Shown here: one piece after another, positions 12,890 to 26,425 of the stretch
Position numbering within the stretch: the first letter of the stretch is position 1
How the letters are laid out: every line of letters starts with the position of its first letter
NCBI GenBank assembly: GCA_021397835.1
Contig: JAJFZO010000799.1
Coordinates: 3,410,001 to 3,474,000, forward strand
From: Moringa oleifera
Taxonomy: Eukaryota; Streptophyta; Magnoliopsida; Brassicales; Moringaceae
Reading direction: 5' to 3'
Length of the DNA: 64,000 nucleotides
Notes under the pieces: generated by a model
Told to the model about the DNA's origin: nothing
Database searches by the model: none
The model's input: only the letters and a program-made list of their open reading frames with translations
Translations under genes and position numbers: made by a program

Positions 12890-15800
12890 ATCCTTCTCTT
12901 AAACTGAAAATTTTCAACATTCAGTTTAACACTTTAACCATTGCTCTCCAAGGTGCAAACACCAATTTGACTCCTTAAATTTTGAAATATAGCTACCTTG
13001 AGAGGTTTGGTAAAAATATCAACCATCTGATTTTCACTTTTGCAATGAATTAGATTAATGGTTCGATCTTTTATAAGATCCTTCAAATAATAGAATTTCA
13101 CATCTATGTGCTTGCTTCTCTTATATAAAACTGGATTTTTAGAGAGCTTTATGGGAGAGCTGTTGTCACAAAAAATTATAGTAGCTCCCTCTTGTTTGAA
13201 ATGTAAAGCTTCAAGAATTTTTCTCAACCAAATAGTTTGACAAGCACATGAGTGTGTTGCGACAAACTTAGCTTTAGTAGATTGAAGTGTAACTATTTGC
13301 TACTTTTTTAAAGACCACGAAATAGCAGTTGAATCCAACATAAAAGCATACCTTGAAATGTTTTTTTAATCAGCTTGATCACTCGCAAAATCATTGTCTG
13401 AATAAGCAACCAAATCTATCAACTTCCTTTTCTTGTAAAACAAACCAAATTTCATAGTTTCTCTTAAGTGGCGAAGTATCCTTTTGGCTATTTAAAGATG
13501 TATTTCCTTTAAATTCTCCATATATTTATTAATGAGACTAACATAATATATTATGTTAGGCTTTGTGATTATTAAATATATTACGCTCCCAACAATCTTC
13601 TTATAGACAGTACTGTCAACATTTTTCACTTCATGATCTTTGGTCAACTTCAAACTACATTTAACTAGTGTGCTAATACAATTACAATTCTTCATCCCAA
13701 ACCTATCCATAACCTCTTGCAAATATTTCTTTTGAAAAACATAAATGCCGTTAATAGATTGCTCAACTTCAATGCCAAGGAAATAATGTATCATGCTCAA
13801 GTTTGACATATCAAATTCTCACATCATAGATTTTTTAAAATCATCAAACATAATAGTGTCATTCTTAGTAAATATCAAATCATCGACATATAAGTATAAA
13901 ATGAGCATGTTACCATCATCACCAACTTTAACATAAAGCATGTGTTCATATAGGCACTTCTCAAAACCATGCTTTAGAAAATAAGCATCTATGCGACCAT
14001 AGCAAGCTCCTGGAACTTGTTTTAAGCTGTGTAATGCCTTTTTTAATCTATAGACTTTACGTTCACTTCCATTTTTCACATAATTAAGAGGTTGATCAAT
14101 AAATATATGTTCTTCCAAACCACCATGTAAGAACGCAAATTTGACATCAAGTTAGAGGATAAACCAAGAATTTTGAGCTGCCAATGTAATCATCATTCTA
14201 ATTATATCATACCTTGCTATAAGAGCAAACACCTCCTTGTAATCCACGCCGAATTCTTACTTATATCCTTTAGCTACAAGCCACACTTTATATTTATCAA
14301 CCTCACCATTTTCCTTCAATTTTATCTTGTAAATTCATTTGACCCCAATGGTTTTCTAATCTTTAGAAAGATCAGTTAATACCCAAGTATCATTTCTTTC
14401 TAAAGCAGCAATCTTCTCATCCATATCTTTACGCCACTTTGGGTTTTGTTTAGCAACTCATACGTTGTTGGATCACAATATGAAAATAAAGCATATTATG
14501 TGGTGAAATTATTAGACATGTCAATACCAGTCACTTAATAATCTTGCATCCAAGAAGGCCTTTGTCTAACATATTTTGGTTGTGAACTTATTGCTACAAT
14601 CAGATTCAATAACTACTAGCGAATTTTCAACACTTGTAGAGGCCACGTTTGGTGAAATTTGCTGTTGTACAGACTATTCCTTTTCTTATTCTATCACCCC
14701 ATCATAGTTTCTTGAAATTTACTCTTCAATTGAGCTGCTACTCCATGGCCAATTACTCTTTTCATCAAACATCTCGACTTGTTACAACCTTTTTAGTAAC
14801 ATAATTATATAATTTATATGCCTTTGATTGATCCCTCACACAAAAAAGACACACTTCTCACCTTTATCATTAAGTTTTCTTTTCATCTGATCAGGAACAT
14901 GAACATAAGCTACACAACCAAAAATTTTGAAGTGACTTACGGTTAGTTTATGTCCATTCTAAGCCTACTTTCATATCAGATTTTGGACAGTAATTATAGG
15001 ATTTCAATTGAGTATGTGATAGCTCTAATCCACTACTTCAGGCTAAAACTTCTTTGGAATACCATTGCTTGTTAAAAGACTTAGCATCAAGTTCAAGATT
15101 GTGAGATTCTTCCTCTTGCAAACACCATTTTGCTAAGGCATATAGGCTATTGTCAATTGCATACGGATGCCTTACTCATTGCAATATTCATTAAAATTTT
15201 CTGATTATACTCTCCATCATGATCAGTGCGTAACACTTTTATGAATTTATCTGCCTCTATTTTATCTAAAGCTATAAAACTTTTAAAAGCCGTAAGAGCT
15301 TCAAATTTCTCATGCAAAAATAAACCGATAGCTTTTTACTAAAATCATCAATGAATGACATAAAATATCATTTACCTTTTTGTTGAAGTTAAATTAATTG
15401 GACCACATAAGTTAGAATGCACTAACTCTAACACCTTTTTGCCTCTTTGAGATTTTCCTTTTGGAAAATAATCTCGGTGTTGCATACTAATAATGCAATG
15501 TTGGCAAACTTGAGATGGTGTAATAATTTGTGGTAGCTCCTCCGTCATATTCTTTTCTTGCAGTATTTTCAATCCACCAAAACTCAAATGTCCATAATGA
15601 AAATGGCACAGCCATGCCTCATTGCTCACTTTTGCATGAAAACAAGAATGAGTAATGTTGTTGAGATAGAGTGGGAATATTCTATTTGCTATCATCTTCA
15701 CTTCAGCAATTAAACACAGCTTATCATTAAGTATTTTGCAAACTTCTCCTTTAATCATGACCTCATAACTCTTTTCTTGCAAATAACCAATGCTAAGGAG

Positions 15801-16974
15801 CTTTGTTTTCAAATTTGAAACTTATAACACATTAGAAATGCTCCTAAGAGAGTTATCTCTTATGCAAATGGTTATCTTTCCTTTCCTTTTAACTTTGACT
15901 TTAGAATTGTCTCCAAATTTTATCGTATCACGAAAAGACTCATCTAACTTCGAGAATGTAGATTTATAAATGCTTATATGATTGTTACAACCTGTGTCTA
16001 AATGCCACAAGTTTTGATTGCTAACTTCATTAGCATAATAAGCCATTAACAAAAAAATTTCTTCTTCCTTCTCCACATAATAAGATTCTTCATTACGCTA
16101 TTTAGATAAATTTGTATCCATTCTGATCGATAATGACCATACCTATGACATATGAAGCATTCAATTTGGAACTTGTTTGCTGACCTTGCTTTGGCAAAAG
16201 ATGTATGGTTACTACCACGTCTTCTTCCTCTACCTTTTTTAGGTCCTTTTTCCAACAACCCCTACCTTTTCCTCCATCTCTTTTGCTTGGATTCGTATTG
16301 GTGGAAGCCTTTAAGGCTTGCTTTTCCTTCTTTCGTTGATAAATTTTTTATTCTTGGGCCAACAAGGAACTAGATAACACATCAATATCTTTAGATTCTT
16401 TAATAGAATAAACAACATAATTGAATTTTGTGTCATTGATCGAAGAATCTTTTCAACAATGGTAATATCCTTTATCTTGTCACCATATACTCATATCTTG
16501 TTAGCAATTATCATTGCTTTCTCCATGTAATCAACAACAGATTCACTGAACTTCATGTGTAAATTCTCAAACTCAGTTCAAAGCGCTTGAAAGTGCACAT
16601 CTTTTACCCTTACATTACCTTGATAGTTCTTCTTCATTGCGTCCAAAATATGCTTAGAGGTATCTTTACAAAGAATCATTTCCAAGGTTTTTCAATCAAT
16701 GGCTTGAAACAAAAAATTCTTGACCTTGAGATCCCTCAGTTTTAAAGCCTCCCGTTTAGCCACGAATGCCACTAGTTCTTCCACATCAGACTCGACAACA
16801 TGCCAATACACCTTGGACCTAAGAAAATTCTCTATCAACATGCTCTAATGATCATAGTGATCATCAAAGAGTGGGACAGCAGGCTGAACAAAATTTTCAA
16901 AAAAAGTAAATGTTGAAGCCATTACACTCACACAAGTAATTATAACTTTACACTCTCAACTTATCAAATAACGT

Positions 16975-16987
16975 GGCTCTGATACCA
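16975..16987 (-). other. tRNA-Met-type primer-binding site of the copia element
   Basis: On the minus strand the sequence is TGGTATCAGAGCC, one base inside the right LTR. This is the usual initiator-methionine tRNA primer site of plant copia elements, and it fixes the element's orientation. Confidence 0.9.
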
Positions 16988-16988
16988 C

Positions 16989-17292
16989 TGTCATAAAATA
17001 GAATAGAAGAAATAGAAAATCAAAAAAAAATCTATTGAACAAAAACTTATTGAATGAACTATATTTTATTGACTCAACAACAATTGTTTTTATAGATAGG
17101 AATGTAATAACCAATAACATAATAATATGACTACTAACTACACCATCTTAACTCATTATCACATATTCTAATATTTTTCTATAATTAAGGAACTGCCTAG
17201 AATTAAGAAAATACAACTGCAATATTTTAACAACTAAATATATACTCTTAAATACTAGGATAACAGATAAACATGGCCTAAATTTTACAACA
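16989..17292 (-). repeat. Right (5') LTR of the copia element
   Basis: It starts TGTCATAAAATAGAATAG and ends TTTTACAACA. Heavy divergence from the left LTR (roughly a quarter of positions by eye) says the insertion is old. Confidence 0.9.
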
Positions 17293-20200
17293 CCTTCTGC
17301 ATGCAATCACATCATTTTTTTAAAAAATTTTTGTTTTAATTTTTTTATTATTATTTTGATAAATTACTTACTTTCAATTGTCTTTTGTATAATCAATCCT
17401 TGGCAACATGAACAAATTATCTTATTGTTTTGATTATTTTTTTAGATTGTTAGAAACATTTCAAAAAAAATTAAAATATTATTATAACATAAAATTTTAG
17501 TAAAATTTTAAAGTGTAGCTCGTATTATCAAACAAATTCTTATATTTCAAAAGGGACATTATAAATCTTAAAGTAACAAAAATTAGCCCTCAATGCATAA
17601 CACTGTTTAAAATCACTATTATATCCAACGATATTTTCATCCTTTCATTATTTTTCACTAGCTTACAAATGATTAAATCCCAAAATGTTGTCATTTTTAC
17701 TGTGTTGAAAAGCAATCATTTTTCTCGTTGACATTATTAGAAACTTTTTGACCACTACTATTAGAAACATTTTTGTTGATCTTTCCTTTATACTTCTTTT
17801 CTCTTCAACTATGGTTGACTCTCTGCAAAATCCTAATCCTCAACATTAACTTAGCCTACTATCAAACGATGACAACCCATCATATTGTCACCCTTCAATT
17901 TTTAAAAAATAAAAGAAAAACCAAATAACAAAGTAGAAAAACTTAGATTTCAATTCATTTTTTGCCTTTCATTTCATTCTCCTTTTTCATTGTTTTTTTC
18001 TTCATTTTTTTTTTCAAGATGCCAAACAAAATGCTATAGACTTGACAAACTCACCAAATCCCTCATCTGCCAATCTGTACTAATTTCTTTCTCCTTTTTT
18101 CACTATGATCAACTCTTTATAAACCTAAATTTTAACTCCAAAAAAATGATAATATAAAAAAAATGAGCTAAAGATACCATAAAAGAGCGTGAAATCCTTG
18201 ACTACCTCTTTTAATTTTGTATTTATGAATTTTGAGATTATGTTCATTATAACTATCTTGATTGGTTTGGTATTCAATTCCATTCATCAAGCATGATTCC
18301 ATCCATAAATTTTGTAAATAGTATCAAATGAGTGCCCCATATGTGCTAAATGGGATTATATTCAATTGACGGATTCCTCTTACCTCATAGATTTACTGAG
18401 TGGGTAAAAGACGTTAAAAATGGCTTCACTACTCTTGTAAGACTTTGAGGTTTGAAACTTGGTAGTGCTCATTTGATTAATAGATTCTTAAAAGAAAAAG
18501 AACAAGAAGGATTTGTAGGCAATGATAGAATTTCATGGTTGATCATAATCAACCATTAATTGTAGATCTTAGTCAATCACTAGTGGTGGATCTATCTTTG
18601 GTCACAGGGAAGAAAAAGTTTAAGTAAAAAAAAAGAGAGAAACATATTGTTTTGATTTGGTTAATAATTTATCAAAATAGAATTTTGCCATTAATTATTC
18701 ATTGGTATCGTTGACAATTGTTAAGTGAGGGTTAACCTTGACCGATACATTAATATTATGGTTTATATCATCACTTTTAAAATATGAGGGTGTATTTAGT
18801 AACATAGCCTAAACATTAAGATTTTATATAATATTTTGCTCATTATTAGATTACATGATGTAGAAAATATTTTTCATTTAAGTGATCTTGTTTGTATTTT
18901 CATGATAAGTTTTTCCATATGGTTATTCTTTTATGAGTATATGTTTGCATACCAATTGTGCATGTCTATGTTGAGTTTCTTTCGGTCAATACTTTCTTTT
19001 TTGTATAGGTTTGAATACAAAGATCAATAATTGTTTATAATTATGTTTACTAGATTTTGTTATTTTCTTCGTGTAAGTTACATAAGTTTCTCGTAACTCA
19101 CACAAGCTTAATGTAACTTTGTTGTAAAATTATTTTGATTGTTTTGTTTGACTTACCAATTAATTTCTTTATTCTTGCATATGACACGACCAAGCAAACC
19201 AAATATTAAGATCCTATAAAACATGTATGAATTGGCATTACAATTATTGCATTTAATTATAAGTAGGGTATAGTAAAAAGAAGTTGACAAGTGAATATCA
19301 CATTCTTCAATGATATTAATCATATATATATATATATATATATGATAAAATAACAAGAGAATAGAAACTAACTGCCATAATCAAGGAGATTAAAAAACAT
19401 TCAAATGAAATAAGTTACAACTCAAAGAGAACCATTTTGAACTTGATCATAAATAAAAATGAAAATCAATAGCTATATATTTCATTCAAGAATGAAAAAC
19501 GAAATTAGAATAAATTTTAGTTGTCGCAATATTATCATAGTAAATTATTGGAGTGGAAAAGAGTTGAATTCTAAAATCATGAAGGTAAGGAACAAACCCG
19601 ATAAGCTTTATTTCTATCGCAACAACTGGTTGATATTCAACTTTAATGGATAAACGAGCAATAATTTATTACTTTTGTGAACTACAAGAGATCACATTTT
19701 AGTCATCAGAAATTACTGTTATTACTAGCCCAATTGGCATCAAAGAAGGTATGTAAAGTTAAAGGGAAGCCTTTTAAAAAGTTGAATACCATTATTGACA
19801 TTAATACCTAAATTTTATTCTCATTAGAAATTTGAAGTAAAGATGCTATTATCACTCTCAACTCGAAGAACAATAGCGTCACTTTTGGAAAAATTATGAA
19901 AAAGAGTATTATTGAAGACTTATGATAAAGGAAATTGGGTTTCCAAAGAAAAATATAGTAGATGGCCTCTTACATGAGTAAAGCAGAGTCTCACAAACCT
20001 AAGAAGATCTTCATTTGAGGTCTTCTTAAGATTTTCAACACTTTTCCTCTAAGCTTATAAAAGCTCTCTGAATTTTGAAACTTTGAGTCTTCCTTAAGGA
20101 TGAAAGTCATGATACTAGTGTTATAAGATCTAAAAGAAAATATGAAAAGGATTTAATGACAATTTAAAGGGTCTTCTTACTCAATCCTCAATTATTGTAG

Positions 20201-20329
20201 GACATTCTTCCCAAACAAGGAAAAGATTACAACACTTTTCCAGGTAAGTCATGGAAAAGTCTCCCTGAAGATACAAAGTGAATATTAAAATACTGAAATC
20301 TTATATGAATAGAGATTCACTTATTGGAA
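17293..20329. other. AT-rich spacer, no gene recognised
   Basis: No conserved protein segment seen on either strand. It holds an (AT)n microsatellite at about 19322-19343. The part right of about 19650 may be retroelement sequence downstream of the gypsy pol relic, but I cannot assign domains there. Confidence 0.45.
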
Positions 20330-22570
20330 TAATAGCAAAGTATGAGGCACATGAATTTTGCTTCCATAAATTTGACATTTATGATATTTTCGTATGTAAC
20401 AAATGCAATCTTTCTCTATTGTCATCCGATAGTAACTTGCCTTAATTATTTACGGGCCATCATGTAACCATTTGCATATGATCCATAGGCCCTCTCATGT
20501 ATTTCTTTAATGATGTTTTCGGCTTCTTTTTCATTGACACAACGGAGTAAGGTACGGTTACAATTTTTTTAATACAAATAATCTTCTTTTTTAAGATGAA
20601 ATTGATCAATAATCTCTTTAATGTTTTTTGATCATTTTTTATTGAATTTTTTGGATGTACTTAATCTTTGATGAATTTCCTAATATCATGATACCAAGGC
20701 TAACTGTCCTTTTCGCCTTCTATAGTCATGTAACAATATGCTAAGGATTCTTTTTATTTATTTTTACTAGTAATACTTCTTTCACACGATTAACTTAAAA
20801 CATGGCTGCAAGAGTTTCTAATGTGTCTACAATCTGATTGTCCTCTCTAAGAAGATATTGAAAAGAAACATCTTTGACAATCTTGAGTATCTCATGTACA
20901 TGTTTATGGTATTTAATCAAAATAAAGTGTCAAGCTATCTATTCTCCTTTTAATTGATAGATTACTAGGGTAGAATCTCTATGTACCTCTAATTTTATTA
21001 ATTTCCTTTGTACCATCGTATGTAATCCTCATATTCAACTATATTGTTGGTAGCATCAAAGTCAAATCTAGCCATAAAAAGGAAATATTGTTTGTTTGGA
21101 GAAATCAAAACGACTTTGATTTTGTGACCCATTGCATTAGATACTCTACCAAGATACATCTTTGATCTTTGAGATTTATTTTCTTCATCTTTGACAAAGG
21201 TAATAAGTTATTACTAAAATGTTTACTATTGCACTTCTTTTGATAGCTTTTCGAGATACACATATCAAATCATAATTTAATAATAAGACTTATTATCTTG
21301 CTAGTCTTCCTAAGAAAAGGTTTCTTGAATAAATACTTAATAGGATCAAGTTTTGTAATAATTAGGTAGCATGACTAAGTACATACTAGCATAATTGATA
21401 AGCTGCCCAGGCTAATGTACAATAGATTTTTTCAATCATGAGTAATTGTACTTGTAATCAATAAATTTTTTGCTTAAATAGTATATAGCCCACTCTCTCT
21501 TACTTGTTTCATTTAACCGTGCTAATATACATCCTAATAAATGCTCATGTACCATTAAATATAAGATCAAAGGCTTTCTTAGAGTTGGAGGCACCAATAT
21601 TGGAGCTATGACAAGTATGCCTTTATTTTTTCAAATGCAACTTGACACTTATCATTCCATCGACTACGATTATGTTTTCATAGTAACCAGAAGATAAGAT
21701 CACAAATGTTGATTAATTGTGAAATAAATCTAGAGATGTAATTTAACCTTTCCAAGAATCTTCACACTTTTTTGATTATTCTCACAGAAGGTGAATTTTG
21801 AATTACATTTATCTTGCTTGAGTCTACTTTCCTTTTCTACTTACCATAAACCATAATTTTTTTTTATTTGACTCCAAACGTGCATTTATTGAGATTTAAC
21901 TTGAGCTTATGTTGCCTTAACATTTTGAAAAGTTTTTGTAAGCCTTCAACATAATCTTTCTCCTTTTTAGACTTTGTTATCATGTTGTCCATATATGTCG
22001 CCATAGATTTATGCATCATATCGTGAAACAAAGTGACTATGGCTTGGCTCTTTGGTACATTATCCCAACATTTTTCAAACTAAAATGCATTACTCTATAG
22101 CAGAACATGCCCCACATTATGGTGAATGTTGTTTTCTCCTTATCCTCTTTAGTCATATAGATTTGGTTATATCCCGAGTAACCATCTATGAACAAAAGTA
22201 GGAAGAATTTAGCTGTATTATCTACTAGTGTATTAAAATGAGGAAGGTTATCCTTTGGGCTTATTCTGTTCAGATTTGCACTCGATCATCTTTCTTAGGG
22301 ATTGATACAAGATCAGCTACCCATTTAGGATATCTTGCTACTACAATAAATCCGACATCTGAAGTTTTTAAATTTTGCTTTTGTTTTTAACAATATTTTT
22401 GGTTTCATTCTTCTCAACCTTTGTTGAATAAGAGGCAATCTAGTCTTAAAGGCAATTTATGTTCCACAACAGTTCTATACAGCCCTAGTATATCCTTATA
22501 TGACCAAGCAAAAATGTTAGTGTATTCTTAACTTATGATGGTTTAATAACGATCATAAGTTCTTACCTAA
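20330..22570 (-). mobile_element. Ty3/gypsy retrotransposon pol relic
   Basis: Minus-strand fragments run right to left in Ty3/gypsy order. Reverse transcriptase (about 22380-21850) begins ARYPKWVADLVSIPKKDD and continues with GYSGYNQIYMTKEDKEKTTF and a catalytic box read as YMDNMITKSKKE, where the usual second-position V and first D of YVDDMI are changed. RNase H follows (about 21070-20800; TLVIYQLKGE, KYHKHVHEILKIV). An integrase zinc-binding start (about 20530-20330) reads EAENIIKEIHERAYGSYANG. Internal stops and frameshifts are frequent. No LTR pair was recognised, so the borders mark coding similarity only. The YxDxMI-type RT box fits the non-chromovirus branch seen in plants (Athila/Tat group), by inference. 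Confidence 0.85.
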
Positions 22571-23199
22571 AGATCATCCATTTAGAAGGAACTAAACTAC
22601 ATTCATTAATAATTAGGATTGATAAAGATTATAAAAGTCAGATATGATTAAATAAATGATACTATTTGTAAGACATGTGGTTGGAGAAAACAAAGTATAT
22701 TATGGAATCTACCTTATTAGACCACCAACTTAATCCATCATAACTTCAATATTATGCACATAGAGAAAAATGTATTTAATAATGTATTTAACATAGTCTT
22801 GAATGTAGAAGTAAAGAAGAAGGATAATGAAAAATAAAAGGAAGACTTGAAGGTATTTCACTGATGGCCTGAGTTAGGCATTTAAAAGATAAAAATCAAG
22901 AGATTTAACAAATGATAGATATTAGGCCGTTCATAAGTATATTTTATTGAACTACCCAAAAGTGGAACCATTCATTAAGCATGTATTTCATGACTTAACT
23001 ATAAAAAATTACAAGATTATTCAAACATAAAGGTTTCCAATAGTATTGATAATTTTTGTTAAACTAATGGTTTACATGATTTATATTTTTCAATTATGTG
23101 AACATCGTCCGCTCATAACTAATCGTGAGGTTAATGCTCATCCACACCTTCGATTTCAAGTTGGTTCAACTAACACATGCATAATTATAGTCTGAACTC
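22571..23199. other. Spacer between the gypsy and CACTA relics
   Basis: AT-rich, no conserved protein segment seen. It may be non-coding sequence of either neighbouring transposon. Confidence 0.4.
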
Positions 23200-26100
23200 T
23201 TGTTGGTTAAAGCTTTTTTTAGTAATGTAGTCAAATAACCTTCTTTCTATTTTTACAAGTGCATGATCCACTTTATTGTTAATAACTTTATCAAAGATGT
23301 TATAAAAAGTTCGTTAAGATTTGTGAATTCATACCCAAGACACTATGTCAATGGATATAAACTTTACACTAAAAGGTATGGTTCAAATAAAGCTATGATG
23401 AACAGTAGAGTTTACATTAAGGGGTCTGACTATAATGCTTATGAAAGTGACATTACAATATATTGGTGGATGTATTACAATTTGAATGCCTTGCATTATC
23501 AATCAAGCAAACTATTTTATTCAAATGTGAATGATTTGATCCAACACTAATTATGGGCAGCAAAGTATATAAATCACATAATCTAGTGGATGTCATAAGT
23601 ATGAGCAATTTGTTTAGCATTACAAGTAGCTCAATCCTTATCCAAGTTCAAGGCACGACAAACATGACTGATGGACTTCTTGTAAAAAAAAGTTAGATCT
23701 ATCATCAAACTTTTGGAATATATTTTCACTTATGGATTAACCCAAGATGCCCCTTTCTAAAATGATAAGATAGATGTCCATCCTTTTGAGATCCACGCGG
23801 ATGATCATCCTATCTCTTTCAATGATCCAAATTGCATATTAATAAAAATTGATGATGAGAAAAAAGATATATATACCAGATAAGGCAAATTCTAAAAGTT
23901 ATTCAGATGAAAAAGGGGATGAGGAAGTGGAAGATGAAGAAGAAGACTCTGAAAATGATCATTGATTAGTTAATTTTTATGTCACATTTTAATTAATTTT
24001 TATGTATTGATTCAAGTATTTTATATGTAATGATTAAATTATTTATTCTATTCTTGGAACCTATTCATTTTGAAAAATGTTTGTTGATCTGACTATTCAT
24101 TCCAATATGTTTTCAATGTGCATTACAAAGGGTTTTAGTTCAATATTCAAGGGAAACTTTGTCAAATTTTTCGTAAAAATTTATCTTTCATATTAACTTA
24201 AGTGTTAACTATATCAATATGATTAGATGAGAGGCTGAAGGAAATGAGATGACTTTGGAGGTAAAAGTCGTGGCTATGACATTCCAGGATCAACATCTCC
24301 ACTTTTACACCCTTGTAATGAAGAAGATGACATAGTTGCACTAACTCCACATACAATAGCTGCACCATTAGACGGTTTGCCAGCTTTGCTTCAGCCTCTT
24401 CAATTTTCGCTACTACTATGATGTGCACCTCATTGAGTTTGCTGAGCATGGGTAAATAGGTGATTTAATCAGTGAATATATAACATGTAAGTATTCATAC
24501 TTGTTTTTTAGTACTTGTATCATCATGTGTATAAGTTTTCTTAATGTGTTTCATGACTCATTTATTGTCTTATTTAATAGGATCGAGCCTTCACTTATGC
24601 TTCGCAAAGAATTATAAGCTCTTCTAGGAAAAGATTGACTTATCTAGTTACACATACAAGATGGTTTCTCTAAAACCAAAGATTTTTGCTTTGAAAAATT
24701 CAAGATACGAATAATTATTTACAAAAAAATATATTTTATATTTTATCATATTTACTCATCATTTATTATGTAAAAACATTTTACATTAGATAAAGTAGCA
24801 GATGGCATGGTGAAATCCACATGGAAGGCTAAAGTTATAGAGTAATATGTAAATTTGATATATACATGTCGCCACAAGGTAAGAAGTAAGCTTCAATTTA
24901 TCCTAAATAGCACATGGAAGCAACAACAGCAAGAATAAAGCTGACTAAAATATAGAGAGAAATATGGGACCATGTCCAAAAATCGACGAAGTAAGACAGG
25001 CGGACCAGGATCAAGTCCTTCTTGATACAATGCAAGTTCATACTCACTGCAAAATCATTTTCGATGCTCGATGGGTATAAAATTTAAATTACTAACATAA
25101 ATTTAAATGAAATTAAATGGTATAGTATTGCTTTTGATTTTTATTTTTTATTTTGTAGGTACATGACTTGAGTCTAGATTGAACTCCTATAAAGCTTTTT
25201 AAACAGATTCACATCAAGAAATCCAACTCCAATGAGTTATTTATTAGCGTGCCACACAAGTACATGTAATTTTTTTATATTTAATAAATAACCTTAGCTA
25301 TATGATTCTTTATTTGGTTATTTAATTTAAGTAATGAATTGGTTAACATTAATTTTGTTTGTTGTAGGATCGTATCAAGAAGTTAGTTGTCTTTACTTCT
25401 CAGTCAAATGAAGGATCTTGTAAGACTCCTGAAGTAGACTATACAAAGATCTACTACAAGGTAATAGGTGGAAGGAAGAAGAGTCCAGTTTATGGGCTTG
25501 ACTCCTAAGCTCAATCATATTATTGCAATGGTGGCTCTAGTAGTGAATAATTTGTTGACAATGTTACCATGTAGGATATGCGCTCTTAGATGAAGGTTAT
25601 TGAAGAACGCTTAGAGTTGGAGTATAAGACTATAGAGGAACGCTTAAGGGAGGAGCGTAAGATTATGGAAGAGCGCTTGAAGGAGGAGTGGAGGGAGAAT
25701 GAGCAAGATTGTCTACGGTTCGAGACCAAAATGTAGATGTGTTTATAAAAGATTAAGATGAATGAACGCATCTGCAAGATGGAGACTGTATTCTAAAGAA
25801 GCCAACCTTTTGACTTTTCTCTACCATCGCCTAATGGTTTCGTTGGTGCTTAGGTTTCTTTTTAGTTGTATTGGTTGTACTTGATCCAAACAAAACAATA
25901 TTATGTACTTATTTTCTTTTTATAGATTATATTTAATTTTAATTTTTAATTATAAAATTAATTTTTTAAAATTAAATATATTTAACGACAAATTAAAGAA
26001 TTTGTTATTGAGATTGATAAGCTAGCAACATACTTTGTCTGTCATTAGACTTAATTTTAGCTACGGATATCAAGTTCGTCACCATTATTAATGACAGACA

Positions 26101-26425
26101 ACGTCAATATCAATGGGAGATACTATCCATCACTAGCTTCTTAGGTTAGTAACACACAGATCCATCACTAGTCAATTGTCAAAATTTTAGAATCTATCAT
26201 TAACTCAAGTCATATTGGTGACAAAACTATTAATGACTAACTTAGAACAAACTCAAATCAACGCACTTTAAATTGCATCATTAGATAACTTTACAATCAA
26301 TATTTTAATTACAAAATCTTTCTATTAATAGTTTGTCATTAAATTTTTCGTTAACGAAATTTTCAAGTTTAGTAATGAAATTTTTCATCGCTAAATCTTT
26401 TTTTTGTTCTTTTTTTTTTTTGTAA
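23200..26425 (+). mobile_element. Decayed CACTA (En/Spm-type) DNA transposon, 3' part
   Basis: The plus-strand frame 23263-23550 reads RHYVNGYKLYTKRYG and INSRVYIKG-like (here MMNSRVYIKGSDYNAYES), the hallmark of the DUF4216 segment of plant CACTA TNP2-type transposase. Further right, a second coding relic (about 24790-25760) resembles the Transposase_24 (Ptta/En/Spm) protein: RSKTGGPGSSPS at about 24980-25015, KLVVFTSQSNEGSC, YTKIYYKVIGGRKKSPVYGL (25380-25500), then a charged coiled coil with repeated EERLxEER units (25600-25710). Introns and frameshifts split both. The right end carries inverted, short subterminal repeats. Two genes side by side in this order are typical for CACTA elements. 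The left end, and the main DDE-containing part of TNP2, were not found. Confidence 0.75.
25975..26425. repeat. Subterminal repeat block of the CACTA relic
   Basis: Short, diverged motifs in both orientations, such as ACGACAAATTAAAGAATTTG, ATTAATGACAGACA, CCATCACTAG and TCGTTAACGAAA, are packed into 450 bp. Such GACGAA/ATTAATGAC-like arrays are known as transposase-binding subterminal regions of plant CACTA elements. The block ends in a T-rich run (about 26400-26422) close to where a terminal inverted repeat would lie, but a clean CACTA terminus is not visible. Confidence 0.55.

Larger units (their letters stand above)
12582..17292 (-). mobile_element. Ty1/copia LTR retrotransposon, structurally complete but decayed
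   Basis: The element is bounded by two diverged LTRs (12582-12889 and 16989-17292), both with TG...CA ends. Beside the right LTR lies a primer-binding site. Minus-strand fragments follow copia order from right to left: UBN2-like gag (about 16930-16290); a zinc knuckle CFICHRYGHYRSEW (near 16140-16180) whose fourth ligand is W instead of C; protease HLDTG (about 15990-16000); GAG-pre-integrase and zinc-binding integrase start (15372-15812; HFHYGHLSFGGLKIL, CQHC); reverse transcriptase (13819-14118; YLYVDDLIF); and RNase H (12934-13227; IFCDNSSPIKLS, RSKHIDVKF). Many frameshifts and stops interrupt pol. Bases just outside the ends are CCTTT (left) and CCTTC (right), a 5 bp target duplication with one mismatch. 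The order protease-integrase-RT-RNase H defines Ty1/copia. Confidence 0.93.

Noticed and set aside
17750..17770. CACTACTATTAGAAAC resembling a CACTA terminal repeat
   Set aside because: No partner terminus in inverted orientation and no 3 bp target duplication were found, and the sequence lies far from the CACTA coding relic.
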